Shown here one piece after another: positions 9,608 through 17,950 of a DNA stretch of 64,000 nucleotides. Source of the stretch: CAHJXG01 sp965277495 (GTDB taxonomy: Bacteria > Pseudomonadota > Alphaproteobacteria > Acetobacterales > Acetobacteraceae); assembly GCA_965277495.1 (NCBI GenBank), contig OZ255824.1, positions 1,488,001 through 1,552,000 on the forward strand, written 5' to 3'. Both the position numbers and the translations under genes were made by a program. The notes under the pieces are model-generated. The model did no database searches and was not told where the DNA came from. It was given only the letters and a program-made list of their open reading frames with translations. Positions within the stretch are counted from its first letter, which is position 1. Every line of letters starts with the position of its first letter.

Positions 9608-9655
9608 CTAGTGGTGCGAATCTAACGGATAGAACCGTCAGATTCGCACCACTAG
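9608..9655. repeat. Long palindromic repeat, 21-bp arms
   Basis: Two 21-base arms separated by the 6-base loop ATAGAA pair at 20 of 21 positions; the outer part of each arm begins CTAGTGGTGCGAATCT. It lies between the divergent metF and mlaC-like genes. The strength and symmetry look like a REP/MITE-type intergenic element or a strong cruciform rather than an ordinary operator. There is no T-run, so a terminator role is unlikely. A 10-base direct repeat, AGCTGCTATC, lies outside it at 9574-9583 and 9654-9663. Confidence 0.8.
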
Positions 9656-9662
9656 CTGCTAT

Positions 9663-9718
9663 CTGGTGGACCGATTCACCTAACGCTTGGGACTCAAGCG
9701 TTTGGATCGGACCACTAG
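9663..9718. repeat. Second, imperfect palindromic repeat related to the first
   Basis: Arms 9663-9688 and 9696-9718 pair imperfectly with a three-base bulge around a short loop. The right arm, read on the minus strand, begins CTAGTGGTCCGATCC and contains AACGCTT, sharing the pattern TAGTGGTnCGA...AACG with the neighbouring palindrome. The two therefore look like diverged copies of one element arranged in tandem. Confidence 0.6.
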
Positions 9719-9838
9719 CTTGCAAGTAATATACGGCGGGGCCGGCGCAACGCCATGCCCCCGCAATACGTTGCCCCAATCGATCCGTGATGGCACCTAG
9801 GGCACACGGCCTGACAGAACCCTTGATCGAGAGAGTCG

Positions 9839-10456
9839 ATGCCACCCATGCTGACACGTCGCGTGCTTCTCACCGCCTCCGCCGCTGCCGCGGCATTGCT
9901 CGCCACTGGGTCCTGGACCGCTGCTTGGGCGCAGTCCGCCGGCGACCCTACAGGGTTCGTGGTGCAACTCGGCAACGCGCTGGTTAACATCGTGAACGGT
10001 CCCGGCACCTACGAGGACAAGAAACGCCGGCTCGCCCCGTTGATCGAGGAGGCCGTGGACGTGGACAACATCGCGCGTTTCTGCCTCGGACGCTTCTGGC
10101 GCACCGCCTCGCCGGGGCAGCAGCAGCAGTTCACCCAGTTGTTCCACACCGTGCTGCTGAACAACATCACCGGCAAGTTGGGCCAGTTCGAAGGCGTCAC
10201 TTTCAAGCCGACCACGACGGTCCAGCGGGATGGCGACAGCCTCGTGGGCACCACGATCCGCCGGCCGAACCAGCAGCCGAACAACGTGCAGTGGGTCGTG
10301 AACCAGGTGACCGGCAGGCCGAAGGTCATCGACGTCATCGCCGAGGGCACCAGCCTGCGCCTGACGCAGCGGAGCGACTATGCCGCCTATATATCGCGCA
10401 ACAACAACGACATCGACGCGCTGATCAGCGCCATGCGTCAACAGATCGCGGCGTAG
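9839..10456 (+). CDS. MlaC/Ttg2D-family phospholipid-binding periplasmic protein
   Basis: 205-residue exported protein of the toluene-tolerance Ttg2D/MlaC family, soluble carriers that move phospholipids (or, as HpnM, hopanoids) between the membranes. The N-terminus has a twin arginine, a hydrophobic stretch and an AWAQ cleavage region at about residue 31. The mature part has the family pattern: RRLAPLIEEAVDVDNIARFCLGRFWR, then a QFTQLFHTVLL helix and a beta-rich C-terminal half ending in the two-helix DIDALISAMRQQ. An ATG three codons in is an equally good start; GAGAG precedes both. No MlaA, MlaD, MlaE or MlaF gene is adjacent, so it is an orphan here. The 3' end overlaps the convergent GNAT gene by 32 bases. 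Confidence 0.85.
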   Translation: MPPMLTRRVLLTASAAAAALLATGSWTAAWAQSAGDPTGFVVQLGNALVNIVNGPGTYEDKKRRLAPLIEEAVDVDNIARFCLGRFWRTASPGQQQQFTQLFHTVLLNNITGKLGQFEGVTFKPTTTVQRDGDSLVGTTIRRPNQQPNNVQWVVNQVTGRPKVIDVIAEGTSLRLTQRSDYAAYISRNNNDIDALISAMRQQIAA

Positions 10457-10958
10457 CGACGCTCTCGAACATCAGCATGCGGCTGCCGTCGCGTTCGAAC
10501 GTTCCGCAGGGGCGCATTCCGATGGCGCCGAGCAGGGTCCGGGACGCCAGGTTGGTGTCCCGCGCCACCGCCACCACGCGTTCGAACCCGGCCCGGTCAT
10601 GGGCGAACCTTAACGCCGCCGCCGCAGCTTCCCGCGCCAGTCCATGGCCGCGGACCTCCGGGCGAAATGCGACGCGCAAGGCGATGCCCCGGCCGTCGGG
10701 CCGTTCATGCAGCCCGGTCGTGCCCAGGCTTGCGGCCGTGGACGCGTCGCGGACCATCCACATGCCGACGCCCCGTGCCGCCCAGAACGAGATATCCACC
10801 GCGAGTTCGGCGGCGGCCTGGGCTGCGTTGCGCACGCCCCCCAGCATCTGGCCGTAAACGCCGGGATCGCCCTTCAGCGCCTGCAGGTCGGCCAGGTCCT
10901 GCCAGCCGACGGGCGACAGCGCGAGCCTGCCGGTCTGGATGCGCCAGGCCGGGTTCAC
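10425..10958 (-). CDS. GNAT-family N-acetyltransferase (RimJ/RimL-like)
   Basis: 177-residue acetyl-CoA-dependent acetyltransferase. The N-terminus (IQTGRLALSPVGWQDLADLQAL) is typical of the Acetyltransf_3/RimJ group, which often acetylates protein N-termini or small amines. The acetyl-CoA loop is seen as RPEVRGHGLAREAAAAAL near residues 98-115, followed by the ...NLASRTLLGAIGMRPCG segment. The substrate cannot be predicted. It lies just downstream of ettA on the same strand (22-base gap), so may be cotranscribed, and its 3' end overlaps the opposite-strand mlaC-like gene. Confidence 0.85.
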   Translation of the reverse strand: MNPAWRIQTGRLALSPVGWQDLADLQALKGDPGVYGQMLGGVRNAAQAAAELAVDISFWAARGVGMWMVRDASTAASLGTTGLHERPDGRGIALRVAFRPEVRGHGLAREAAAAALRFAHDRAGFERVVAVARDTNLASRTLLGAIGMRPCGTFERDGSRMLMFESVATPRSVDAWR

Positions 10959-10979
10959 GACGACGCCCGGGCGCCGGGC

Positions 10980-12659
<1,680 letters not shown>

Positions 12660-12739
12660 GGCGCAGGCTCCTGGAAGGCGAATGTGGCGTGGTGTTTACG
12701 GTCGCTCGGCCCGGCTCACAACTGGGCTATGCGAGAATA

Positions 12740-12816
12740 TGGTGCGCCCGGCAGGACTCGAACCTGCGACCAAGCCGTTATGAGCGGCCCGCTCTAACCA
12801 ACTGAGCTACAGGCGC
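12740..12816 (-). tRNA. tRNA with CAU anticodon (probably Ile2, otherwise elongator Met)
   Basis: A complete 77-nucleotide cloverleaf including an encoded CCA end. Acceptor GCGCCTG/CGGGCGC has one G-U pair, the D arm is GCTC-AGTTGGTTA-GAGC, the anticodon stem GGCCG/CGGCT encloses loop CTCATAA (anticodon CAT), and the T arm is GCAGG-TTCGAGT-CCTGC. It is not the initiator: the first acceptor pair is G-C and the anticodon stem lacks three G-C pairs. Pairs C4-G69 and C5-G68 are the acceptor elements that TilS recognises in E. coli tRNA-Ile2, and the variable-region sequence TTGGTCGC resembles Ile2, so lysidine-modified tRNA-Ile is favoured; this is inference. Confidence 0.97.
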
Positions 12817-12933
12817 CCCAGCCCTGCTTATCACAGCGGCGCTTCGACCCTCAAGGCAGCGCGTTGCCGCGTTGGCAACCGCATTGCACGCGGCTATGGT
12901 CCAGCCACTCCGAACAGCGCATGGGACTGCACG

Positions 12934-13458
12934 ATGGACATCTCCAAGATACCGCCCGGCAAGGACGCGCCGCACGACATCAACGTAATGATCGAAATCC
13001 CGCAGGGCAGCCAGGTCAAGTACGAGGTCGACAAGTCCAGCGGCGCCATCTTCGTCGACCGCTTCCTGTTCACGCCCATGGCCTATCCGGCCGCCTACGG
13101 CTTCATCCCCGGCACCCTCGCCGACGACGGCGACCCGGCCGACGCGCTCGTGCTCGCCCCCGCCGCCATGGTGCCCGGCGCCGTCATCCGCTGCCGCCCA
13201 ATCGGCATGCTGCAGATGGAGGACGAGAGCGGCCAGGACGAGAAGATCATCTGCGTCCCGCACGACAAGATCCACACGCAATACACCGACGTGCACGCGG
13301 TCGAGGACCTGCCGGCCATCACGCGCGCCGCCATCGAGCATTTCTTCACCCGTTATAAGGACCTAGAACCTGGCAAGTGGGTGAAGGTGAAAGGCTGGGC
13401 CGGGCGCGAGGCGGCGGAAGAGGTGATCCGCAAGTCGATCGCCGCGGTGAAGTCGTAA
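12934..13458 (+). CDS. ppa: Inorganic pyrophosphatase (family I)
   Basis: Hydrolyses pyrophosphate to drive biosynthetic reactions; soluble Mg2+-dependent enzyme. 174 residues, the length of the hexameric bacterial class. The signature DDGDPADALV (residues about 66-75) holds the metal-binding aspartates, preceded by the substrate lysine in VKYEVDKSSG and the AYPAAYGFIPGTLADDG segment; the C-terminal YKDLEPGKWVKVKGW carries the remaining phosphate-contacting residues. Single gene, followed by a GC hairpin before the convergent lipoprotein gene. Confidence 0.96.
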   Translation: MDISKIPPGKDAPHDINVMIEIPQGSQVKYEVDKSSGAIFVDRFLFTPMAYPAAYGFIPGTLADDGDPADALVLAPAAMVPGAVIRCRPIGMLQMEDESGQDEKIICVPHDKIHTQYTDVHAVEDLPAITRAAIEHFFTRYKDLEPGKWVKVKGWAGREAAEEVIRKSIAAVKS

Positions 13459-13464
13459 CTGTCA

Positions 13465-13494
13465 GCCGGGCGGCGGCGTGCATCGTCGCCCGGC
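13465..13494. terminator. GC hairpin between convergent genes, possible bidirectional terminator
   Basis: Perfect 8-bp arms GCCGGGCG / CGCCCGGC around a 14-base loop, extendable by two more pairs with one mismatch, starting seven bases after the ppa stop and ending just before the stop of the convergent lipoprotein gene. There is no T-run on either side, so intrinsic termination is uncertain. Confidence 0.4.
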
Positions 13495-13501
13495 AACTCC
13501 G

Positions 13502-13912
13502 TCACGTACGGTCAAGCGCATAGCGGTATCTGCAATACTCGTTGCCGATCTCGGCGTCGAGATGGTTGTCCGCCACTTTTCCGGACATCCTCGTCCGTCC
13601 AGCCTGGGCGGAAAACGTGCCGTCCGGTTGTATTGCCGCCACCAACGTATTGTGGCCGAAATGCCGGACGATCCTGTTGTTGCGGATGCGCAGCGTCGGA
13701 TCGCGGAAGGGGCCGCACCGTCCGCTTTGGTTAATCGGCGTAGCCCGGCCCTTATAAAGGCCGTCGATGGTGCCGTACTCGGCTGCGGAAGCAATGGGCG
13801 CCGGCGCCGTGCTGACAGCAGCCGCCGCAACAACGTCGGAGGTGCCCTTCGAGGGCGCGCACCCCACAAGCAGCCCCGAAACCAACAAGCACGGCAAGAC
13901 TGTCTTCAGCAT
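13502..13912 (-). CDS. Small lipoprotein of unknown function
   Basis: 136-residue protein with a clear type II signal peptide: a hydrophobic stretch LPCLLVSGLL ending in the lipobox LVGC with the lipidated cysteine at residue 18. After an Ala/Pro-rich linker comes a compact domain with GTIDGLYKGRAT, GPFRDPTLRIRNNRIVRHFG and an RMSGKVADNHLDAEIG segment, suggesting a small beta-sandwich with two cysteines (CGPF and EYCRY) that may form a disulfide. I do not recognise the family by name; similar lipoproteins are common in Acetobacteraceae and Rhizobiales. It lies 56 bases downstream of the hydroxylase gene on the same strand and may share its transcript. Confidence 0.75.
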   Translation of the reverse strand: MLKTVLPCLLVSGLLVGCAPSKGTSDVVAAAAVSTAPAPIASAAEYGTIDGLYKGRATPINQSGRCGPFRDPTLRIRNNRIVRHFGHNTLVAAIQPDGTFSAQAGRTRMSGKVADNHLDAEIGNEYCRYRYALDRT

Positions 13913-13968
13913 GGCCTGGCATCTCCGACACTAACGGACCGTAACTGGATGCCGGCAACTTTGTTCCG

Positions 13969-14934
13969 TCAATGCCCCCGGCGCAATGGGCTTGCGCGCC
14001 TGGAACCCGTCCAGCCCGCCATGCGCGCCATGCGCCGCAGCCCCGCCCGTTGCTGCTGGAAGTAGCTTCCGGTCGCCAAAGCCTCCTCGGCCGAAGGGTC
14101 CCCGGTGCGGACATAGGCCCGGTCGAAGTCGGCCGTGCCGAACAGCATGTCCCACCACGGCAGAATCGCGCCGTAGTTGGCGCTGCGCTGCCCAGCCGCC
14201 AGCACGCCGTGATGCGAACGGTGGAACCGCGGCGACACCAGCAGCCGCTCGCCCAGCCAGCCGAAAGACAGCCGGGCATTGGCGTGCGACAGGCTTTCGA
14301 GCAGGCGCAGCAGCAGCACCAGCAGCGGGAACTGCATCGGCGGGATGCCGATCAGCAGGCCCACCGCCATGAACCACACGAAGCCAATCAAATCGTCAAT
14401 GATGTGGTTCCGGTCGTCGGACCAGAACGTCATCTGCCGCTGCGCATGGTGCAGCGAATGCAGCGCCCACCACCAGCCAAACCTATGCGAAAGCCGATGC
14501 CGCCAATACTCCGAAAAGTCCAGGATCACTGCATAGAGCAAAAAGGTTAACAGATGATGACCGAGCAGTGCCGGCGCCAGCCGTTCCAGGGTCGGCGGAA
14601 TCCAGCCGTGGTCCGACATCCAGCCGTTCATGCCGACCTGAAGCTGATAGAACAGCACGAACGTCACCAGGGGCAGCACGCCGACGCGCGAGATCAAGGT
14701 ATACAGCACATCGACCCACACCGCTTTCTGGTCGGGCCAGCGCTCCACCGGACGCCAGCGCTCCAGCGGCAGGCAGATCGCGAACGTCACCGCCACCTGC
14801 GCCGCGCCGTAGCAGGCGAACAGCGCCCAGCCGAACGCGATCTCCTCCCACTCCATGCCGCCGACCGCATAAAGCACCGGCAGCAGCACGGTCTCCTGCA
14901 GCCATCCGGCGGCGAGGCTGAACGGGTCCGTCAT
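13969..14934 (-). CDS. Fatty acid hydroxylase / sterol desaturase family membrane protein
   Basis: 321-residue integral membrane di-iron enzyme that hydroxylates or desaturates a lipid. Several transmembrane segments are evident in the first 150 residues, and the histidine clusters that bind iron are present in order: HRLSH, HSLHH, and HRSHH near residue 248, with DRNHIIDDL between. The substrate is unknown; bacterial members act on hopanoids, ornithine lipids, carotenoids or fatty acids. The frame stays open for 200 codons upstream, but that part is the shadow of the beta-propeller gene; the ATG at 14934 overlaps that gene's stop (ATGA), so the two are translationally coupled. Confidence 0.9.
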   Translation of the reverse strand: MTDPFSLAAGWLQETVLLPVLYAVGGMEWEEIAFGWALFACYGAAQVAVTFAICLPLERWRPVERWPDQKAVWVDVLYTLISRVGVLPLVTFVLFYQLQVGMNGWMSDHGWIPPTLERLAPALLGHHLLTFLLYAVILDFSEYWRHRLSHRFGWWWALHSLHHAQRQMTFWSDDRNHIIDDLIGFVWFMAVGLLIGIPPMQFPLLVLLLRLLESLSHANARLSFGWLGERLLVSPRFHRSHHGVLAAGQRSANYGAILPWWDMLFGTADFDRAYVRTGDPSAEEALATGSYFQQQRAGLRRMARMAGWTGSRRASPLRRGH

Positions 14935-15869
14935 CGTATGTCCGTCGTCAGGAATATGCCATGCGGCGAGCGTCCGACCGCAATCGACTGGATCGCGCCG
15001 GTGGCGGGGTCGAGCACCGCGACCTTCTGGATGAAGCGCTGGGTGATCCACAGCTTGCCGTCCGGCGCGAAGTCGATGCAGTCGGGGCCGCCCGGCACCC
15101 GGTAGCTGCGGATCAGCGCATAGGTCGCCGCATCCAGGGCCACCGTCGTGCCGTCCACCCGGTTGTTCACCCACAATGTCCGTCCGTCCGGCGACAAGAA
15201 CAACTGGTGCGCGCCGCGCCCGGTATGTATCCGCGTCTCGACCCGGCCATCGACCGGGTCCACGACGGCGAAATAGTCCGAACCCATGTTGGCCACCAGC
15301 AGCTTGCCATTGTGCCACATCACGCCGGCCGGGGTGGCGCCGACGTCGGCAGTCCACAGCACGGACTGCCGCTTGAGGTCGATGGCCGCGAGCCGGTTTG
15401 TTCCCTGCAGCGTCACATACGCCATGCTGCTGTCGGGCGAGTAGGCCAGGTGGCTCGGCATCGAGCTGAGCGGATAGCGTTTCACCAGCGTCATGCTGGC
15501 GGCGTCGTAAACGTCGACCTGGTTGCGCGCGAGGCCGGTGACCGTCAGCCACTTGCCGCTCGGGCTGAACGCCAAGTGATACGGATCCGCCATCGGCACC
15601 CGGCGCTTGATCTCGCCGGTGCCGGGGTCGAGGAACAGCATCTCGTTCGCCCCGGCGTCCCCCACCAGCAGGTCGCGCCCGTCCGGGCTGAGCGCGATAT
15701 GGTGCGGCTCACGCAGCACCGGGATGCGGCGCAGCTCGGTCCCGTGCGCCATGTCGAGCAGGCTGAGGCTCGCATCGCCCGAATTCAGTACGATGGCGAT
15801 GCCGTTGGCCCACGCCGATCCCATCGCGGGACTCGCCAACAAGGCGACGATCGCCAAAAGCAACCGCAT
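14931..15869 (-). CDS. Exported YVTN-type beta-propeller protein
   Basis: About 312 residues. The start used is an ATG with GGAGAG six bases upstream; an ATG ten codons earlier is weaker. It begins with a signal peptide (LLLAIVALLASPAMGSAWA), so it is probably periplasmic. The rest is six to seven repeats of the YVTN/NHL-like kind, each with a SPDGR- or PDGK-type turn: HHIALSPDGRDLLVGD, YHLAFSPSGKWLTV, HLAYSPDSSMAYVT, HQLFLSPDGRTLWV and CIDFAPDGKLWIT. No catalytic residues can be assigned; such proteins bind ligands or scaffold partners. It is the first gene of the unit with the lipid hydroxylase and perhaps the small lipoprotein. Confidence 0.85.
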   Translation of the reverse strand: MRLLLAIVALLASPAMGSAWANGIAIVLNSGDASLSLLDMAHGTELRRIPVLREPHHIALSPDGRDLLVGDAGANEMLFLDPGTGEIKRRVPMADPYHLAFSPSGKWLTVTGLARNQVDVYDAASMTLVKRYPLSSMPSHLAYSPDSSMAYVTLQGTNRLAAIDLKRQSVLWTADVGATPAGVMWHNGKLLVANMGSDYFAVVDPVDGRVETRIHTGRGAHQLFLSPDGRTLWVNNRVDGTTVALDAATYALIRSYRVPGGPDCIDFAPDGKLWITQRFIQKVAVLDPATGAIQSIAVGRSPHGIFLTTDIR

Positions 15870-16125
15870 GAAGCTCTCCAAACCTGTCATGCCGGGCATC
15901 TATGCGCCAGGCCGTTGATGCGCCACATAAGATAGCACGTCCAACCCTATCGCGCCGCACCATTTCTCCGGCCGGAGTGCCATGCAGCCAGCGCGGCGAC
16001 GCTTGGAATGCGCCGGCCCGCATATTCCAAATAAAGGACATTGGTCTCGAACGATCACCTGTCCTTGATCCCGTGGCGTTACGACGCAGCTTGCTTTCCC
16101 AATGCGGTTTCGCGAGGGTGCCTGG

Positions 16126-16527
16126 ATGTCAGTTATCGGCGCACTGCAACCACGGGTGCTTGTCGTCGAGGATGAGTTCCTGATCCGCCTGACCCTCGTC
16201 GAGGCGCTTAGCGACGAGGGCTTCGAAGTGTTCGAGGCGGAGACCGGCGATGCGGCCCTGCCCGTCCTTCAATCCCGCCCGGCCGTCTCCCTGCTGATGA
16301 CCGACATACAGTTGCCCGGCACGTTGAACGGCCATGCGCTGGCCGCCAAGGCGCGTGAGATCCTGCCTAACTTGCCGGTCATCTTCATGACAGGCCGCCT
16401 CGACGCAGGCACCGACGCCGACCTCGCGGCACAAGACGTTTATATCGGCAAGCCGTATACGCTTACCGAGATATGCCAGGTGGCGAAGCGCCTGATCGTG
16501 ATCCATGCCAAGCGGCGAATCGCCTGA
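16126..16527 (+). CDS. Single-domain response regulator receiver protein
   Basis: 133 residues consisting of one CheY-like receiver domain and no output domain. The acidic pair is in VLVVEDEF, the phosphoacceptor aspartate is Asp60 in LLMTDIQLPG, the conserved Thr is in VIFMTGR, and the lysine is in YIGKPYT. The start used is preceded by GAGGG at a good distance; an ATG eight codons earlier is possible. No histidine kinase is nearby, so it probably works in a phosphorelay encoded elsewhere. Similar single-domain regulators are frequent in alphaproteobacteria. Confidence 0.9.
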   Translation: MSVIGALQPRVLVVEDEFLIRLTLVEALSDEGFEVFEAETGDAALPVLQSRPAVSLLMTDIQLPGTLNGHALAAKAREILPNLPVIFMTGRLDAGTDADLAAQDVYIGKPYTLTEICQVAKRLIVIHAKRRIA

Positions 16528-16561
16528 GTGCGCTGAACGCCGGTTAGGCCAGGCGGCGGGC

Positions 16562-17950
16562 TCAGCCCAGCTCAGCCACCGGGAACGGCGCCGCCTGCTC
16601 CAGCGCACGGGCGGCACGCAGCACCAGGTCGTCGCGGTACAACGCCGCCGCCAACTGCACGTTGCGCGGCAGGCCGCCCGCACTCAGGCCCATCGGCACG
16701 CTGATTGCGGGCTGCCGGGTTAGGTTGAACAGGGCGGTCCAAGGCGCCCAATCCCGCATCAGCGCACCTGCCGGATCGGTGGTCGGCGCGTCCGCGAACG
16801 ATGGCGGACCCGGCACGGTTGGGCACAGCACCAGGTCGAACCGCCGATGGAACCGCGCCATCCGGTGCGCGGCCTCGATCCGCACGCGCTCGGTCTGCAT
16901 AAGCGCCACTGCGGACATGCCCGCCTGCTCCGCCGCCACCTGTTCGATGCCGGCGTCGAGCAAGCCGCGCTTCTCCGGCGGCAACTCCGCGGCCAGCACC
17001 CCGAGCGCCACGCCCCAGACCCGGCCGAATACGGCGCTGATGTCCGGCAGGCCTGGGTCCTCGTCGGCGATCTCGGCGCCCGCGTCGGCCAGGATCGCCG
17101 CCGCCTGCTCCACCGCAGCGACCCCGTCCGCGTCCACCGGGGCGTCGAACCCCGGGCGGCGCAGCACCGAGATGCGCAGCCCAGCCACGCCCCGGTCGAT
17201 GCCACAGCGCCAGTCCCGCGGGTCGTCCGGCAAGCTGAACGGGTCGCGTCCGTCGAACCGCGCCAGGGCGGACAGCATCAGCGCCGCGTCCCGCACGGTG
17301 CGCGTGATCGGGCCGGCGACGGCGACCGCTCCGAACGCGCCGATCGGCCATTGCGGCACGCGGCCAAAGCTTGGTTTCAGCCCGACTGCGCCGCACCAGG
17401 CGGCCGGGATGCGTATGCTGCCGCCCGCGTCGGTGCCCAGATGCAGCGGCCCGAACCCCGCCGCCGCCGCCGCCGCCGCGCCGGACGACGATCCGCCGGG
17501 CGAACGCCGCAGGTCGAACGGATTGCGGGTGATGCCGTGCAACGGGCAGTCCCCGGGCGTCTTCCAGCCGAACTCGGTCGTCGTGGTCTTGCCGACGATC
17601 ACGGCGCCGGCAGCCTTCAGCCCCAGCACGGCAGGCGCGTCGTCGGCCATGGCGTCGGCCGCCGTCGTCCGGCTGCCTCGGCGCGTGGGGAAACCTGCGA
17701 GGTCCACGAGGTCCTTGACCGTGCAGGGCACGCCGTCCAGCGCGCCCGACGGACGCCCGGCCCGCCACCGCTGCGCGCTCTCTCCGGCCGCCTGCAAGGC
17801 GCGCGGGTTCAAGACGGCGAAGGCGTTCACCGCCGGGTTATGCCGGGCGATGCGTTCGGTGATGGCCTGCAGCGCTTCGACTGGACTCAGGCGGCCGGTG
17901 GCGTAGTGCCCCAGCAACTCTTCGGCTGACATCAGCGCCGGCTCGGTCAT
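16562..17950 (-). CDS. Amidase signature family enzyme
   Basis: 462-residue amidohydrolase of the amidase-signature family. The Ser-cisSer-Lys triad is intact: Lys79 (CTVKDLVD), Ser154 in the PGGSSSG loop and nucleophile Ser178 in GTDAGGSIR. No signal peptide, so cytoplasmic. The C-terminal half has the usual RQPAISVPMG motif. Substrate range in this family is very wide (GatA, aryl- and alkyl-amidases, ureidomalonase), and no gatB or gatC is near, so this is not the tRNA amidotransferase. The ATG overlaps the stop of the preceding gamma-glutamyltransferase gene (ATGA), so the two products probably serve the same pathway. Confidence 0.92.
   Translation of the reverse strand: MTEPALMSAEELLGHYATGRLSPVEALQAITERIARHNPAVNAFAVLNPRALQAAGESAQRWRAGRPSGALDGVPCTVKDLVDLAGFPTRRGSRTTAADAMADDAPAVLGLKAAGAVIVGKTTTTEFGWKTPGDCPLHGITRNPFDLRRSPGGSSSGAAAAAAAGFGPLHLGTDAGGSIRIPAAWCGAVGLKPSFGRVPQWPIGAFGAVAVAGPITRTVRDAALMLSALARFDGRDPFSLPDDPRDWRCGIDRGVAGLRISVLRRPGFDAPVDADGVAAVEQAAAILADAGAEIADEDPGLPDISAVFGRVWGVALGVLAAELPPEKRGLLDAGIEQVAAEQAGMSAVALMQTERVRIEAAHRMARFHRRFDLVLCPTVPGPPSFADAPTTDPAGALMRDWAPWTALFNLTRQPAISVPMGLSAGGLPRNVQLAAALYRDDLVLRAARALEQAAPFPVAELG

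Noticed and set aside
14935..15552. N-terminal extension of the lipid hydroxylase by about 200 codons
   Set aside because: This stretch lies within the beta-propeller gene in another frame; the ATG at 14934 overlaps that gene's stop and starts at the natural position of the family.
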